DNA of 64,000 bases from Bacteroidota bacterium (GTDB lineage Bacteria; Bacteroidota; Bacteroidia; Bacteroidales; F082), in assembly GCA_016845175.1 (NCBI GenBank), contig JAERTD010000103.1, forward strand, positions 31,528-95,527, in the 5' to 3' direction. The position numbers were made by a program, and so were the translations under genes. The notes below the pieces were generated by a model. The model made no database searches and was not told the DNA's origin. It saw only the letters and a program-made list of their open reading frames with translations. Positions 8,959-20,700 of the stretch are shown here, piece by piece; the first letter of the stretch is position 1, and each line of letters begins with the position of its first letter.

Positions 8959-9843
8959 TTAGGCATACAAACTATCTGCCCTCATATGCAAATATCTTTT
9001 GACCGCAAACAGGGTAGACAATCCGGACATGACAATCCCCAGCAGGATGACAGCCACATATAAATAGGCCATTGTTTCCATGCTGCTCAGTAATTCCAGC
9101 TCTGGAATGTTCTGTTTGGAAACAGCCACTATTCCACTAAGTAATGATAAAGCCAAAACCGCACTCAGGATACCGTGAATAACCCCTTTCATCACAAAAG
9201 GTTTTCTGATGAAGGATTCAGTGGCACCCACCAGTTTCATACTTCGGATAATGAATCGCTTGGAATAGACCGACAAGCGAATGGTATTGTTGATCAAGGC
9301 CATGGCTATGAGCAACAAAAGCAAACTAAAACCGAGCAGTACCAGGCTGATTTTCCTCACATTTTTATTAATTAAATGAACCAGACTCTTTTGATAATAC
9401 ACTTCTTTTACTGCTTCATTTTTAAGCACAGCCTCTTCAATGGCCACCAAACTATCATTGTTGGCCCAATCAGCATTGAAGCGCACATCTATAGACGGCA
9501 GGAGTGGATTGTTTTCTTCCTCCAGGAAACCGGTAAAGGCCTCCCCAAGCACTTCTGAAAGCCTTTCGGTAGCCTCTTCTTTGGTAATATACTCCGTCGA
9601 TTTCACAAAATCTTCAGCATCCAGGGTCTTTTTTAAATAGACGATATCTGCTTCTTTAACACCGGGTTTCATGATGATTTCAAATCCGATGTTTTCTTTA
9701 ATATAATTGGATAAACTGTGCGCATGAATCAGCACCAGACCCAGAAACCCAAGGGTAAAAAGTACCAGTGTAATACTGATCAGGGAAGTTATATAGGCGC
9801 TGTTTATCCGCCTTTTGCTGTTTTTTTCTTCGTTAGAGGCCAT
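8959..9843 (-). CDS. ftsX: Cell division protein FtsX
   Basis: Membrane subunit of the FtsEX complex, an ABC-type mechanotransducer that activates peptidoglycan hydrolases at the septum. The 294-residue protein has the FtsX pattern: a cytoplasmic N-terminus, one helix (about 20-40), a large periplasmic domain (about 45-165) and three C-terminal helices, with RSMKLVGATESFIRKPF between the second and third. The ATPase gene ftsE is not adjacent, which is common in this phylum. It heads the minus-strand block running to ispD, with a 239-bp divergent region before it. Confidence 0.92.
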   Translation of the reverse strand: MASNEEKNSKRRINSAYITSLISITLVLFTLGFLGLVLIHAHSLSNYIKENIGFEIIMKPGVKEADIVYLKKTLDAEDFVKSTEYITKEEATERLSEVLGEAFTGFLEEENNPLLPSIDVRFNADWANNDSLVAIEEAVLKNEAVKEVYYQKSLVHLINKNVRKISLVLLGFSLLLLLIAMALINNTIRLSVYSKRFIIRSMKLVGATESFIRKPFVMKGVIHGILSAVLALSLLSGIVAVSKQNIPELELLSSMETMAYLYVAVILLGIVMSGLSTLFAVKRYLHMRADSLYA

Positions 9844-10057
9844 AGGAGTGGCTAAAATACGGATTTGTCTGTTGGTGGGAGTACTTTTTACGCATTTTTG
9901 CTAAAGACAGCAAGTTTACAATCTTTCATTGGATTATGGTGGTTGACATTCCGACTGTTTACATCAATACCCTGACCAATTGGCTCCTAAAAATCATCAT
10001 ATTGAGCAGGCTGAAGCAGATCAACAGCAATTGCTAATAATCAATACCTTAATTTAT

Positions 10058-10065
10058 TAATTTCG
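10058..10065 (+). promoter_or_regulatory. Weak promoter-like -7 box before the dipeptidase gene
   Basis: TAATTTCG differs from TAnnTTTG at one base and is followed by CAGC, 17 nt before the ATG. The nearest upstream TTG is 24 bp away, longer than usual, so this is only a candidate. Confidence 0.25.
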
Positions 10066-10082
10066 CAGCAAATTTTCAGGCG

Positions 10083-10799
10083 ATGAATTACCGCTTTCGT
10101 TTCTTCTTTATTAGTTGTTTGCAGCTGTTGATGTCTGTCCAGCTTTGTGCTCAGTATGATCAGAATATTGATGTGCTGAAGTCATTGGAGGCGTACAAAG
10201 CCAGTATCAAAGAAGACAGCAACAACCGAATGGTAGACCTGAAATCCTTTATCCCAGGATTGGCACTGGATATTCGCTATGCTACCAACAACAACTTTAC
10301 AGGAAAAGTTATATACACCCAACCTAAAGCCTTTGCCCGTTTGCCTGTGGCCAAGGCCTTGAAAGCAGTACAAACCGTACTGGCCAGGGAAGGATTGGGT
10401 TTGAAGGTATTTGATGCCTATCGGCCCTATGCTGCGACCGTTATGTTTTACGAAGTGGTTAAAGACACCACCTATGTAGCTTCACCCTGGAATGGATCAC
10501 GCCACAACAGAGGAGCAGCGGTTGATCTGACACTAATTGATTTGAAAACGGGAAAGGCCCTACCCATGCCTACAGAATTCGATGATTTTAGCACCAAAGC
10601 CCATCCTGACCATATGGACATGGATGATAGCCTCATCCGAAATCGACAATTGCTGATGGATGTGATGTATGCCCACGGCTTTACAGTGTATCCATACGAA
10701 TGGTGGCATTACGATTATAAAAACTGGGAATCCTATACACTCATGGACATTTCCTTTGAAGCATTGGAAAAGTCATTGGAGAAAAACACGAAAAAATAA
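10083..10799 (+). CDS. D-alanyl-D-alanine dipeptidase (VanX/DdpX-like, peptidase M15D), exported
   Basis: Zinc dipeptidase that cleaves D-Ala-D-Ala, usually for peptidoglycan turnover or use of the dipeptide. The 238-residue protein starts with a signal peptide (cleavage probably after the Ala of QLCAQ, about residue 23). Zinc and catalytic residues are in place: His141 and Asp148 in SRHNRGAAVD, Glu206 and His209 in EWWH, with Arg114 in DAYRP. The signal peptide argues for a periplasmic scavenging or cell-wall role, not VanX-type vancomycin resistance, and no van genes are nearby. It lies 18 bp before leuS and may be co-transcribed. Confidence 0.9.
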   Translation: MNYRFRFFFISCLQLLMSVQLCAQYDQNIDVLKSLEAYKASIKEDSNNRMVDLKSFIPGLALDIRYATNNNFTGKVIYTQPKAFARLPVAKALKAVQTVLAREGLGLKVFDAYRPYAATVMFYEVVKDTTYVASPWNGSRHNRGAAVDLTLIDLKTGKALPMPTEFDDFSTKAHPDHMDMDDSLIRNRQLLMDVMYAHGFTVYPYEWWHYDYKNWESYTLMDISFEALEKSLEKNTKK

Positions 10800-10817
10800 T
10801 TTGACACAGAAAAGAAT

Positions 10818-13613
10818 ATGGCTTACGAATTTGGGAAGATAGAGTCGAAATGGCAAAAGTATTGGAGCACAAACAAAACCTTTAAAGCATACAATGGAGA
10901 TGCCAGGCCTAAGTATTATGTGCTGGATATGTTCCCTTACCCATCCGGTGCGGGACTGCATGTGGGTCATCCGCTGGGTTATATCGCTTCAGATATTTAT
11001 GCCAGATACAAACGCCATAAAGGATTTAATGTATTGCATCCCATGGGCTATGATGCCTACGGTTTGCCGGCTGAGCAATATGCCATACAAACCGGGACCC
11101 ATCCCAATATCACCACAGAGAAAAACATCAAACGCTACCGCGAACAGTTGGATAAAATTGGCTTTTCCTTTGATTGGGATCGTGAAGTCAGAACCAGTGA
11201 TCCTGCCTATTATAAATGGACCCAGTGGACCTTTATCCAATTATTTAATTCATGGTACAACAAAGCCAGTAACAAGGCTGAAAGTATCGATGATTTGGTT
11301 TCTGTTTTTAATACTTCAGGTAATATCGGGCTGGAAGCTGCCTGCGATCCCATAGATGATTTTACTGTAGCTGACTGGAAGGCCTTTTCGGAGCTTGAGC
11401 AACAAGAAATTCTAATGCATTACCGCCTGGCTTTTATTTCTGAAACCATGGTTAATTGGTGTCCTGCTTTGGGAACCGTCTTGGCCAACGATGAGGTAAA
11501 GGACGGACTGTCTGAACGGGGTGGGCATCCGGTGGAAAAGAAATTGATGAAGCAATGGTCTCTTCGCATTACTGCCTATGCTCAACGTCTACTTGATGGT
11601 CTGGAAACCGTGGACTGGTCTGATCATATCAAAGAAATTCAGAAAAACTGGATTGGTCGTAGCGAGGGTGCTTCACTGAACTTCAGCTTGTCAAAAAATG
11701 CAGGTGTTCAAGGTCAGATTGAGGTATTTACCACAAGACCCGACACCCTTTGGGGTGCCAGTTTTATGGTTTTGGCCCCTGAACACGAATTGGTTACCCA
11801 GCTGTGTACTGATGAAACCAGAGAAACCGTTCTGGAATATGTGAATTGGGCAAAAAACCGTTCCGAAAGAGAGCGGATGACTGAGGTTAAAAAGGTTTCG
11901 GGTGTGTTCAGTGGGTCATATGCCGCAAACCCCTTAACCGGAGAAGATGTTCCCATCTGGATTGCCGACTATGTGTTGATGGGGTATGGTACCGGAGCCA
12001 TTATGGCGGTCCCGGGACATGACAGCCGTGATTTTGCCTTTGCCCGACATTTTGAGCTTCCTATCATACAAGTGGTAAGTCAGAAAGGTGAGACCATAGT
12101 GGATACCGCCGAATGGGAAGATTCCTATGATTCCAAAGAGGGCATTATGATCAACTCAGGCTTTATCAATGGCATGAGTGTGAAGGAAGCCATCAAAGCC
12201 ACCATTGCACGCATTGAAGAAATGGGCATCGGATATGGTACCATAAATTACCGTCTGAGAGATGCCATATTCAGTCGTCAGCGCTATTGGGGAGAACCTT
12301 TTCCCATGTATTATAAAGATGGGATGCCATATGCTGTCAGTGAAGATGAACTTCCCCTAATCCTGCCTGAGGTTGATAAATACCTCCCTACAGAGGCCGG
12401 AGATCCACCATTGGCCAGGGCTGAAAACTGGAAAACCAAAGAAGGCTATCCACTGGAAACCAACACCATGCCCGGATTCGCAGGTTCAAGCGGTTATTAT
12501 TTACGCTATATGGATTCTGATAATGAATCGGCCTACTTTTCAAAAGAAGCCAATGAGTATTGGCGCAATATAGACCTGTATATTGGTGGTGACGAACACG
12601 CAACAGGGCATTTAATTTATGCCCGGTTTTGGAATAAATTCCTGTTTGACATAGGGATGGTATGTGAAGATGAACCCTTTAAGAAATTGATCAACCAGGG
12701 GAAAATCCAGGGGCGTTCGAGTTTTGTATACCGAATACAGGGAAGTAACACCTTTGTTTCCTATAATCTAAAAGATGCCCATCAAACTCAGGCTTTGCAT
12801 GTGGACATTGAATATGTAAGCAACGATGAGCTCGATATGGAGGCTTTCAGAAACTGGCAGGCTGAATATAAAGATGCTGATTTCATTTTGGAAGATGGAA
12901 AATACATCTGTGGTCATGAGGTTGAAAAAATGTCCAAATCCAAGCACAATGTGCAAAACCCGGATGACCTGATCAGCAAATATGGCGCCGACACCCTTCG
13001 ACTATATGAGATGTTTCTGGGACCACTGGAACAGGATAAACCCTGGGATATCAATGGTATTGAAGGTGTATTTCGTTTCCTTCGTAAACTGTGGCGTTTG
13101 TATTTCGACGATAATGACCAGCTCATCGTAAGCGATGAAAAGGCATCTGCAGATGAGATGAAGGTGTTACACGAAACCATCAAAAAGATCACCAGCGATA
13201 TTGAACGGTTTTCATTTAATACAGGTGTGAGTGCATTTATGATTTGTACCAACAATTTAAGCGATCTAAAATGCCACAAAAGAGAGATCCTGGAACCTTT
13301 GGCCATACTTTTATCACCCTATGCGCCGCATATTTCGGAAGAATTATGGGAAGCCCTAAGTCATGAAGGCAGTGTGAGCCAGGTCACCTATCCTATGCAT
13401 GAGGAAAAATGGTTGGTGGAAAATAATTTTTCCTATCCCGTATCATTCAATGGAAAAATGCGTTTTAAACTGGAATTATCAGTTGATCTGTCCAAAGCCG
13501 ACATTGAAAAAGCTGCCGTTGAAGCCGAAGAAGCACAAAAATGGCTTGAGGGCAAAACTGTTCGAAAAATTATTGTGGTTCCCAAACGCATCATTAATAT
13601 TGTTGTTGGTTAG
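10818..13613 (+). CDS. leuS: Leucine--tRNA ligase LeuS
   Basis: Class I aminoacyl-tRNA synthetase charging tRNA-Leu. The 931-residue protein has the HIGH-type motif in [16 protein letters not shown] near residue 40, the CP1 editing domain with [12 protein letters not shown] around residue 300, the KMSKS signature in [10 protein letters not shown] near residue 700 and an anticodon-binding C-terminal part ending with [17 protein letters not shown]. Length and motifs are normal for a bacterial enzyme. No T-box-like leader is visible in the 18 bp before it. The next gene follows after about 40 bp. Confidence 0.98.
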   Translation: MAYEFGKIESKWQKYWSTNKTFKAYNGDARPKYYVLDMFPYPSGAGLHVGHPLGYIASDIYARYKRHKGFNVLHPMGYDAYGLPAEQYAIQTGTHPNITTEKNIKRYREQLDKIGFSFDWDREVRTSDPAYYKWTQWTFIQLFNSWYNKASNKAESIDDLVSVFNTSGNIGLEAACDPIDDFTVADWKAFSELEQQEILMHYRLAFISETMVNWCPALGTVLANDEVKDGLSERGGHPVEKKLMKQWSLRITAYAQRLLDGLETVDWSDHIKEIQKNWIGRSEGASLNFSLSKNAGVQGQIEVFTTRPDTLWGASFMVLAPEHELVTQLCTDETRETVLEYVNWAKNRSERERMTEVKKVSGVFSGSYAANPLTGEDVPIWIADYVLMGYGTGAIMAVPGHDSRDFAFARHFELPIIQVVSQKGETIVDTAEWEDSYDSKEGIMINSGFINGMSVKEAIKATIARIEEMGIGYGTINYRLRDAIFSRQRYWGEPFPMYYKDGMPYAVSEDELPLILPEVDKYLPTEAGDPPLARAENWKTKEGYPLETNTMPGFAGSSGYYLRYMDSDNESAYFSKEANEYWRNIDLYIGGDEHATGHLIYARFWNKFLFDIGMVCEDEPFKKLINQGKIQGRSSFVYRIQGSNTFVSYNLKDAHQTQALHVDIEYVSNDELDMEAFRNWQAEYKDADFILEDGKYICGHEVEKMSKSKHNVQNPDDLISKYGADTLRLYEMFLGPLEQDKPWDINGIEGVFRFLRKLWRLYFDDNDQLIVSDEKASADEMKVLHETIKKITSDIERFSFNTGVSAFMICTNNLSDLKCHKREILEPLAILLSPYAPHISEELWEALSHEGSVSQVTYPMHEEKWLVENNFSYPVSFNGKMRFKLELSVDLSKADIEKAAVEAEEAQKWLEGKTVRKIIVVPKRIINIVVG

Positions 13614-13655
13614 TTTTGATGGATGTTTGAGAAAGCATACACGAATAAAACACAA

Positions 13656-14489
13656 ATGAATTCACCCTCTAGAGCACATATAACTGCAACTAATGTAAGC
13701 CTATGCCTGCTTTTTTGGGCTTTGTTGTCTGTTGGTTCACTATTGGCGCAGGATACGGTCACCAATAATGCGTTTAAAGCTGGTGAACATCTCGAATACC
13801 GTGTCTACTACCACTCCTCATTGGGTAACCTGACAGCAGGAGAAGCCATTATCGATGTTAAAGCCCATGATGGATCGCCTTCAGGTTCAAATGAACCAAG
13901 CTATCATATCGTTGGACTGGGCAACTCCAAGGGCTTATTTGATTTGTTCTTCAAAGTACGCGACCGTTTCGAATCCTATGTGAATGCGCAAAGCCTGTTG
14001 CCCGATTACTTCGTCAGGAGAACACGTGAAGGTAAATTCAAATATGATGATGAGGTAAACTTTGACAGAAACAGCGGACGAGCTATCAGTCGTAGGGCTG
14101 TAAAACCTATTACCACCGACACCCACGATTTGATTTCAGCCCTCTTTTTTATGCGAACACTGGATGTATCTGATTTTGATGCTGACAGCAACTTTTATCT
14201 TAACTTTTATCTGGATGATTCTCTCTACAGATCGGTGATAAAATTTAAAGGAAGGGTCTATGTATCCACTAAATGGGGCACCCTTCCCTGTCTGGAAATA
14301 TCACCCATGATGGCCACCGGAGAAGTGTTTTCTGATAAATACCCCATGACCGTTTGGGTTACTGATGATGACAACCACTTACCGGTTTTTGCAGAATCAG
14401 CAGTTATTGTGGGCTCTGTTCAAATGGAACTCAAGGCTTTCGATCATCTGAAAAACCCATTAATTCAGCCGGTAGACCGACGGAAATAG
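13656..14489 (+). CDS. DUF3108 exported protein
   Basis: A 277-residue exported protein matching the DUF3108 pattern: a beta-rich domain beginning AFKAGEHLEYRVYYHS, with GNSKGLFDLFFKVRDRFESYV and FKGRVYVSTKWG segments. Starting at 13656 gives a clean signal peptide (hydrophobic core LCLLFWALLSVGSLLAQ); the ATG at 13623 would add an unneeded polar extension. DUF3108 proteins are periplasmic or envelope-associated with no settled role. It lies 42 bp after leuS and may be read with it. Confidence 0.75.
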   Translation: MNSPSRAHITATNVSLCLLFWALLSVGSLLAQDTVTNNAFKAGEHLEYRVYYHSSLGNLTAGEAIIDVKAHDGSPSGSNEPSYHIVGLGNSKGLFDLFFKVRDRFESYVNAQSLLPDYFVRRTREGKFKYDDEVNFDRNSGRAISRRAVKPITTDTHDLISALFFMRTLDVSDFDADSNFYLNFYLDDSLYRSVIKFKGRVYVSTKWGTLPCLEISPMMATGEVFSDKYPMTVWVTDDDNHLPVFAESAVIVGSVQMELKAFDHLKNPLIQPVDRRK

Positions 14490-14749
14490 CTTATCCCGTG
14501 CTTTTTTCTTTTGCAAAAGAAAGGTCATTGTTTCAGCTTCCATCATTGAAGTTCTTCTTGGCTTTTTGAATTTAGGCATTATATTTGCTCCTGTCAGCAA
14601 TATGATTGTCCATTTCACTTTTATCTGATCATTTACAATCTGTAACAACTCCATTGAAGAAACTGTTATGGACTTACCTATTAATCATGTAATAGAATCA
14701 CCATGGATTAACCGTTAATAAATATCCTGGCACCAAAAAACCGAAAAAC
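14490..14749. other. Intergenic region before the alpha-2-macroglobulin gene
   Basis: 260 bp with no convincing gene. It holds a perfect 18-bp AT-rich palindrome (14505-14522, TTTCTTTTGCAAAAGAAA) just after the DUF3108 stop, which could weakly mark transcript ends. The rest is AT-rich, and no exact TAnnTTTG box was found before the downstream gene. Confidence 0.3.
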
Positions 14750-17700
14750 ATGAGATACTTATTTAGTTTTCTTAGCTTAAGCCTGCTTGTATTGTTTCTA
14801 TCTGCATTTTTCAACCCTCCCAAGGAAACAGATTATGAAAAGCATTGGGTGGAAGTGGAAAACCTGTTGAAAAAGGGTTTGCCGAAATCGGCCCTGCAGC
14901 ATGTGGATGAAATCTATGCTGCAGCCAAAGGCTCAGGAAATGAGGAACAAAGTATCAAAGCGCTGATATACATCGTTAAGCTAAAGAGCCAGTATGAAGA
15001 AGATGTCCTGATCAAAGCCATTAAGCGTTATGAAAAGGAGCTGGAAATTGCCAGTCCCACAGAGGCTTCCTTACTGCAAACACTCATCGCAGAGCTCTAC
15101 CAAAACTATTTTACGAACAACAGATGGGCCATATACGACAGGGCTCAAATATTTGATGATCCAAGCGAAGATATCAGCAGTTGGGATGCCGTTCATTTTC
15201 AAAAAACCATAGGTAAGTATTATTTGGAATCGGTAAGTCAGACAGAATTGCTTCAGGGTATAGAATTAAAAAGTTTCGCTGATATTTTGGTTGAAAAAGA
15301 TGCTTCAGATTTTTCACTGTGGCCCAGCTTATATGATTTATTGGCACAACGAGCCATTCAATATTATTCGGAAAGAGATCCATTGTCTCAGTCGGAGTTT
15401 TCCTTTTCTGAAAAAGACAGCCTGCTGTTTGCTTCACCCAAAGTATTTGTTGGGATGGATCTGTCAACCTATGATAATGAACAGGCAAGTGTAAAAACAC
15501 TGAAACTTTTCCAGCAATTAACAAAGCTGCATCTGCACAAAAATCAAACAGAGGCCTTGGTAGATTTAGAATTAAGGCGTTTGCAATTTTTGAGAAATCA
15601 TTCTTCCTCATCAGAATTTTCTAAAAAGAAGTATGAAGAAAGCCTGGAGAAACTGCTGGAAATCTATCAATCTGAAGCTGTATCTGTTCCCATAAGCATT
15701 GATCTGGCCAGTTCATTGGTTGAATCAAGGATTTCAGGAGAGACCCGATCAGAAAAATCTGAGGCTGCCAGCAGAGGCTTAAAAGCCCTTGAACTTTTTG
15801 AAGATGCAGTTAAAAACTTTCCTGAACATCCAGGTATTAATATTTGCAAGAATGCCATTGCCGAAATCAAACATCCTTATTTTGATTTTCAAGTGGCTTC
15901 AGTGGTGTTGCCGGAGCAACCCATTTTAAGCCTGATCAGATATAAGCATACGACCAAGCTCTTCTTTAAAATTGTTGCCCTTGACCCTGAGGAAGTATAT
16001 AAGAAACGGAATATGAGACAGTACCTTGAAGGTATGCAGGAGTTCCTGAAGAAGGAAGCTATAGTCTCCTGGGAACAAGAACTTCCGGCAGTCTCCGACT
16101 ATCTCAGACACAGTACAGAAATTGCCTTGCCTGAATTGCCCCTGGGTTATTATGCAGTGTATGTGTCATCAGATCCTGAATTTGGAAAAGAGACCCCCAT
16201 GGGCTTTCAATTGCTATGGGTGAGTCGTTTGAGTTATCTCTCAAAAGAAAATCCAAAAACCGGTCAGGTTGAAATGTATGTACTTGACCGTGAGTCCGGG
16301 AAACCCATCTCTGGAGTCGATATGGAAGTATACTCTTATGAATATAAGGGTCGCGAAAGAAGAAGACAACGTGAGTTTGTGGGAAGTTACCAAACCAATA
16401 CCGAGGGTTATGTAGCATTGGAATCCTTTGGTAACCAAAACAGGGGGCGTTATCAAATCATAATTAAAAAAGCTGAGGACCGATATGATTCCGAAGACTA
16501 TATGAGTTTTTGGAAGAACGATCATTCGCCCACCGTTAACAAAACACATTTTTTCACCGACCGCGCCATTTACCGGCCCGGGCAAACCGTACATTTTAAA
16601 GGAATCATGACCCGAAAAACGGGTGATGAAAACCAGCTCAGAACAGACATGCCCACTGAGGTAGAGTTTCTGGATGCCAACCGAAAAATGGTGTCCAAAA
16701 GCAATTTTATCAGTAATGATTATGGATCATTTCATGGATCATTTGTCATTCCTTTGGGTAGTTTAAATGGCAGAATGACCATTAAAAATGAATCCTCCAG
16801 TATTGGATTTATGGTGGAATCCTATAAGCGACCCACCTTCCAGGTCACTTTCGACAGTATTGACACGCAATATAAATTGGGTGAAACAATTGATATAACA
16901 GGGAGGGCAGAAGACTTTGCAGGCAGTGCGGTTTCTGATGCGAGGGTAAGCTATCGTATCACCCGTATGGCTCATATACCACAACCCTATTACCGCAGGT
17001 CTGTCTATATTCCATGGCCCCTTTTAAACAGGGAAATAGAAATAGATCATGGCCTAAGCACTACCAGGACTGATGGCAGTTTCCCACTTAGTTTTATGGC
17101 TCTGGCTCAACCGGGTATTGCAGCTGATCTTGATGCGCTGTATACTTTTAAAATTTATGTGGAAATTTCTGATATCACAGGTGAAGTACAAGTCACACAA
17201 ACCAGGATACAGGTAGGTGCTACAGCCTTACAATTGGCAATCAATTTGCCGGATCAATCCATGATCGATCGTGAAAACACATCAGGGATACAACTCAGTG
17301 CCACCAATTATTCAGGTTTGCCTCAAAATGTATCGGCTAAACTCACATTATTTAAACTAAGTCCTCCCGACCGCCTGTTGAAAAACAGAAGCTGGGAAGA
17401 ACCGGATATATACAGTCTTTCTAAAGAAGCCTTTAACGAATTGTTTCCTCATATCCCATACAAGGATGAGCTTGAAAAAGAGAACTGGCCTAAAACAAAA
17501 ATAAGTAGTACTTCTTTCAGCTTTACAGGAAAACAATGGGTTTTTCAGGATGAACTGAAAACACTGGATCCGGGCGTCTATCAACTCAGACTGGAAACCA
17601 CCAATGATTTTGGTGAAGAAACAAGCACTGAAGCCTTTTTTACACTTTATTCTTCCCAAAGCAAAAAGCCGGCCGGAAATCCTGTCTTCTGGGCCTCACT

Positions 17701-20700
17701 TAATAAGACCAAAGCTGAACCCGGAGAGACTGTCCAATTATTAGTTGGAAGTATGGCAAAGAAAAGCCATATGGTCTATGAAATATATTCAGGTGATGTC
17801 CATCCACGCAGGCAATGGGTAAGTCTGAATCGCAACCAAAAAACCATTGACATTCCTATTACAGAAGCCGATCGGGGCAATATTTATGTACTGGTCCATA
17901 TGGTGCGGTTTAATCAGATATATTCCAAAGAATTTGTGATCCATGTGCCTTTTACCAATAAAAAACTGGATATTTCCATCGAAACCTTCCGCGACCATTT
18001 AAGTCCGGGAATGGAGGAAGAATGGCGGATAACTCTCAAAGATTATCAAGGTGCTCACCCTGCCACTGAAGTGCTTACAGCCATGTATGACGCCTCTCTT
18101 GATCAGTTTGTTGAAAACCAATGGTCCATGCATTTGTTTCAGGCCAAACACTCTCCCAATGGCTTTCACGGTCAGGGTTTTTCTACCCTGCTATCACAAA
18201 AAATGTATGAACAATGGGTAAAACAGTTGCCCGTGGAAAGAAAAACTTATCCTTCCATCGAGTCTTTCTACAGTCAGCGTGGCTATGTAAGAGGAGCCCA
18301 TGGAACTCCTGAGATTTTTGTGGATGGCATTTCTTTGGAAATGGTTGACAATGAAGCAGCATCTACAAAGGAAGAGCTTAATGTAAAAACATCAGATGCA
18401 AATGCCATGGGAAGCTCTGTTGTGGAAGAAGAAATTCCTGAACCCATGGTAAGCGCACCCTTGCGATCGAATTTTCAGGAAACAGCCTTTTTCTATCCCC
18501 AATTAAAAACCGATGAAAAAGGTCAGTTGGTCTTTAGCTTTACCACTCCCGATGCATTGACAGAATGGAAGTTGATGGTGTTGGCCCACAATGCAGCGCT
18601 TCAAACTGGTATGCTGGAAAAGAAAATTAAGTCCTCCAAGCCACTGATGGTGATGCCACATGCGCCCTTATATGTGAGGCAGGGTGATCAGCTGGATTTC
18701 AGTGCCAAGGTGGTCAATTTCACTGATACTAGCATGAAAGTGAATGTTTGGATTGAGTTCTATGACCCTCTAAGCAACAAAGGTTTGCATATCTTTTCAA
18801 AACCTCAGGCCAAATCAATACCAGTTCAGCTCAAGGCCAAAGAAAATACTCAACTAAGCTGGCGTATTATTATTCCAGATAGTCTCAGTATGTTGGCCTA
18901 TCGGATAAAGGCTGTAGGAGCTGATTTTACCGATGGAGAAGAGCGGGCTATCCCTGTATTGACCAATAGAATGCTGGTTACCGAAACCATTCCCATTTTT
19001 GTGAATGCCAATGAAACAAGACAGTTTCATTTTGATGGTCTGATTCAGACCGGGAAATTCATGGGATTGGTTAGTCGCAAAGATTACAGATATACTCTGG
19101 AGTTTACATCAAACCCTGCCTGGTATGCCATTCAGGCCTTACCGGTTCTCAATATGCCAACCTATGAAAGTGTTGACAATCTGTTCCGTGTGTATTATAG
19201 CAACAGCCTCTCTTCTTTCATAATCAACAGCCAGCCCCACATCCAACAAGTCTTTGAAAGTTGGAAATCCACCAGCCCGGAAGCCTTTTATTCAAACCTT
19301 CAAAAGAATGAATCGCTTAAGTCCGCACTGTTAAAAGCCACACCCTGGGTGTTGGAAGCTGAATCAGAATCTGAACAAAAGAGAAGAATTGGTGTTTTAT
19401 TCGACCTCAACCGTTTGGCAGGAGAAAAGAGTGCTGTGTTGAGCAAACTTCAAAAAGCTCAGTTGGCATCAGGAGCATGGCCCTGGTTCAAAGGGGGGCG
19501 TGAGAATACCCATATCACACAGTCGGTGGTTATCGGATTGGCTAAATTATCCGATAAATCGGTGATTAATCTCCAAGAAGACGCCAGCCTAAAGGCCATG
19601 TTAAGGCGTGCCGTTAAATACCTGGACAAGGATCTCAGGGAGGAATACAACCTGCTATTGAAAACGGAGGGGAAAAAACTTGAAAAACACCAGCTCTCGG
19701 CTTCCAGAATCCAATACCTCTATGCCCGCACCCTTTTACTCGATGACATCCCACTGGCCAGTGCCAGCAAGCAGGCTTTCTCGTTTTACGAAAAACAAAT
19801 GAAAAAATACTGGCTCAAACACAGCAATCTGCTACAGGCCATGTCAGCCTTAAGTTTGTATAAACTGGGGCATAGGAATGAAGCTGAAGCCATCATTCGT
19901 TCCTTAACTGAGCGTTCGCTTCAAGATGAGGAAATGGGTATGTACTGGAAAAACAACACTTCCTGGTATTGGTATCAGGCTCCGGTTGAGACGCAGGCCA
20001 TAATAATTGAAGCTTTTAACACGATTCAGCGTGATTCAAGAGCCGTGGAATTAATGAAAATCTGGTTGCTGAAGCAAAAGCAAACCACCAGTTGGAACAA
20101 CGGTGCTGCCACAGCTGATGCCATTTTTTCCTTGCTGTTTTCAGGGCAAAATATGCTTTCAGAGACCCAAATGCCTGACATAAGTGTAGGTGGAACAAAG
20201 CTTGATGTATCACAGTCCTCAGATCTTCAGGCCGAAGCCGGAAGTGGTTATTTCAAAACGACCTGGTCCAGCAGCCAGATCACCCCGGAACTCGGAGATA
20301 TTAGTGTGAGCAATCCCAATCCTCAGCTTTCCTGGGGAGCGGCCTATTGGCAGTATTTCGAGGATTTGGACAAGATTTCATCTGCACAATCACCCTTGAG
20401 CATTGACAAAAAACTCTACAGGGAAGTGCAGAATGATGAGGGACCTGTGTTGCATGAATTATCAGAAGGGCAGGCATTGAAAACCGGTGACAAAATCATG
20501 GTAAGGCTTATCATTACAAGCGATCGAACTATGGAATATGTTCATTTATCAGATATGCGTGCTACGGCATTTGAAGCCTTGTCCATTACATCTGGACACC
20601 ACTATTCGGCTGGATTGTCATACTACATAAACAAAACTGATGTGGCTACGGACTTCTTCATCCGTTACCTTAATAAAGGGAGTTATGTACTTGAATATCC

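Noticed and set aside
10083..10799. Vancomycin resistance gene vanX
   Set aside because: The protein has a signal peptide and no vanH, vanA, vanR or vanS partners; a cell-wall turnover dipeptidase is the better reading, and Gram-negative outer membranes exclude vancomycin anyway.
14460..14654. 64-codon minus-strand reading frame with many Lys/Arg residues
   Set aside because: It overlaps the DUF3108 3' end, has no recognised homologue, no promoter box and a composition explained by AT-rich intergenic DNA. It might be a remnant of a mobile element, but nothing supports this.
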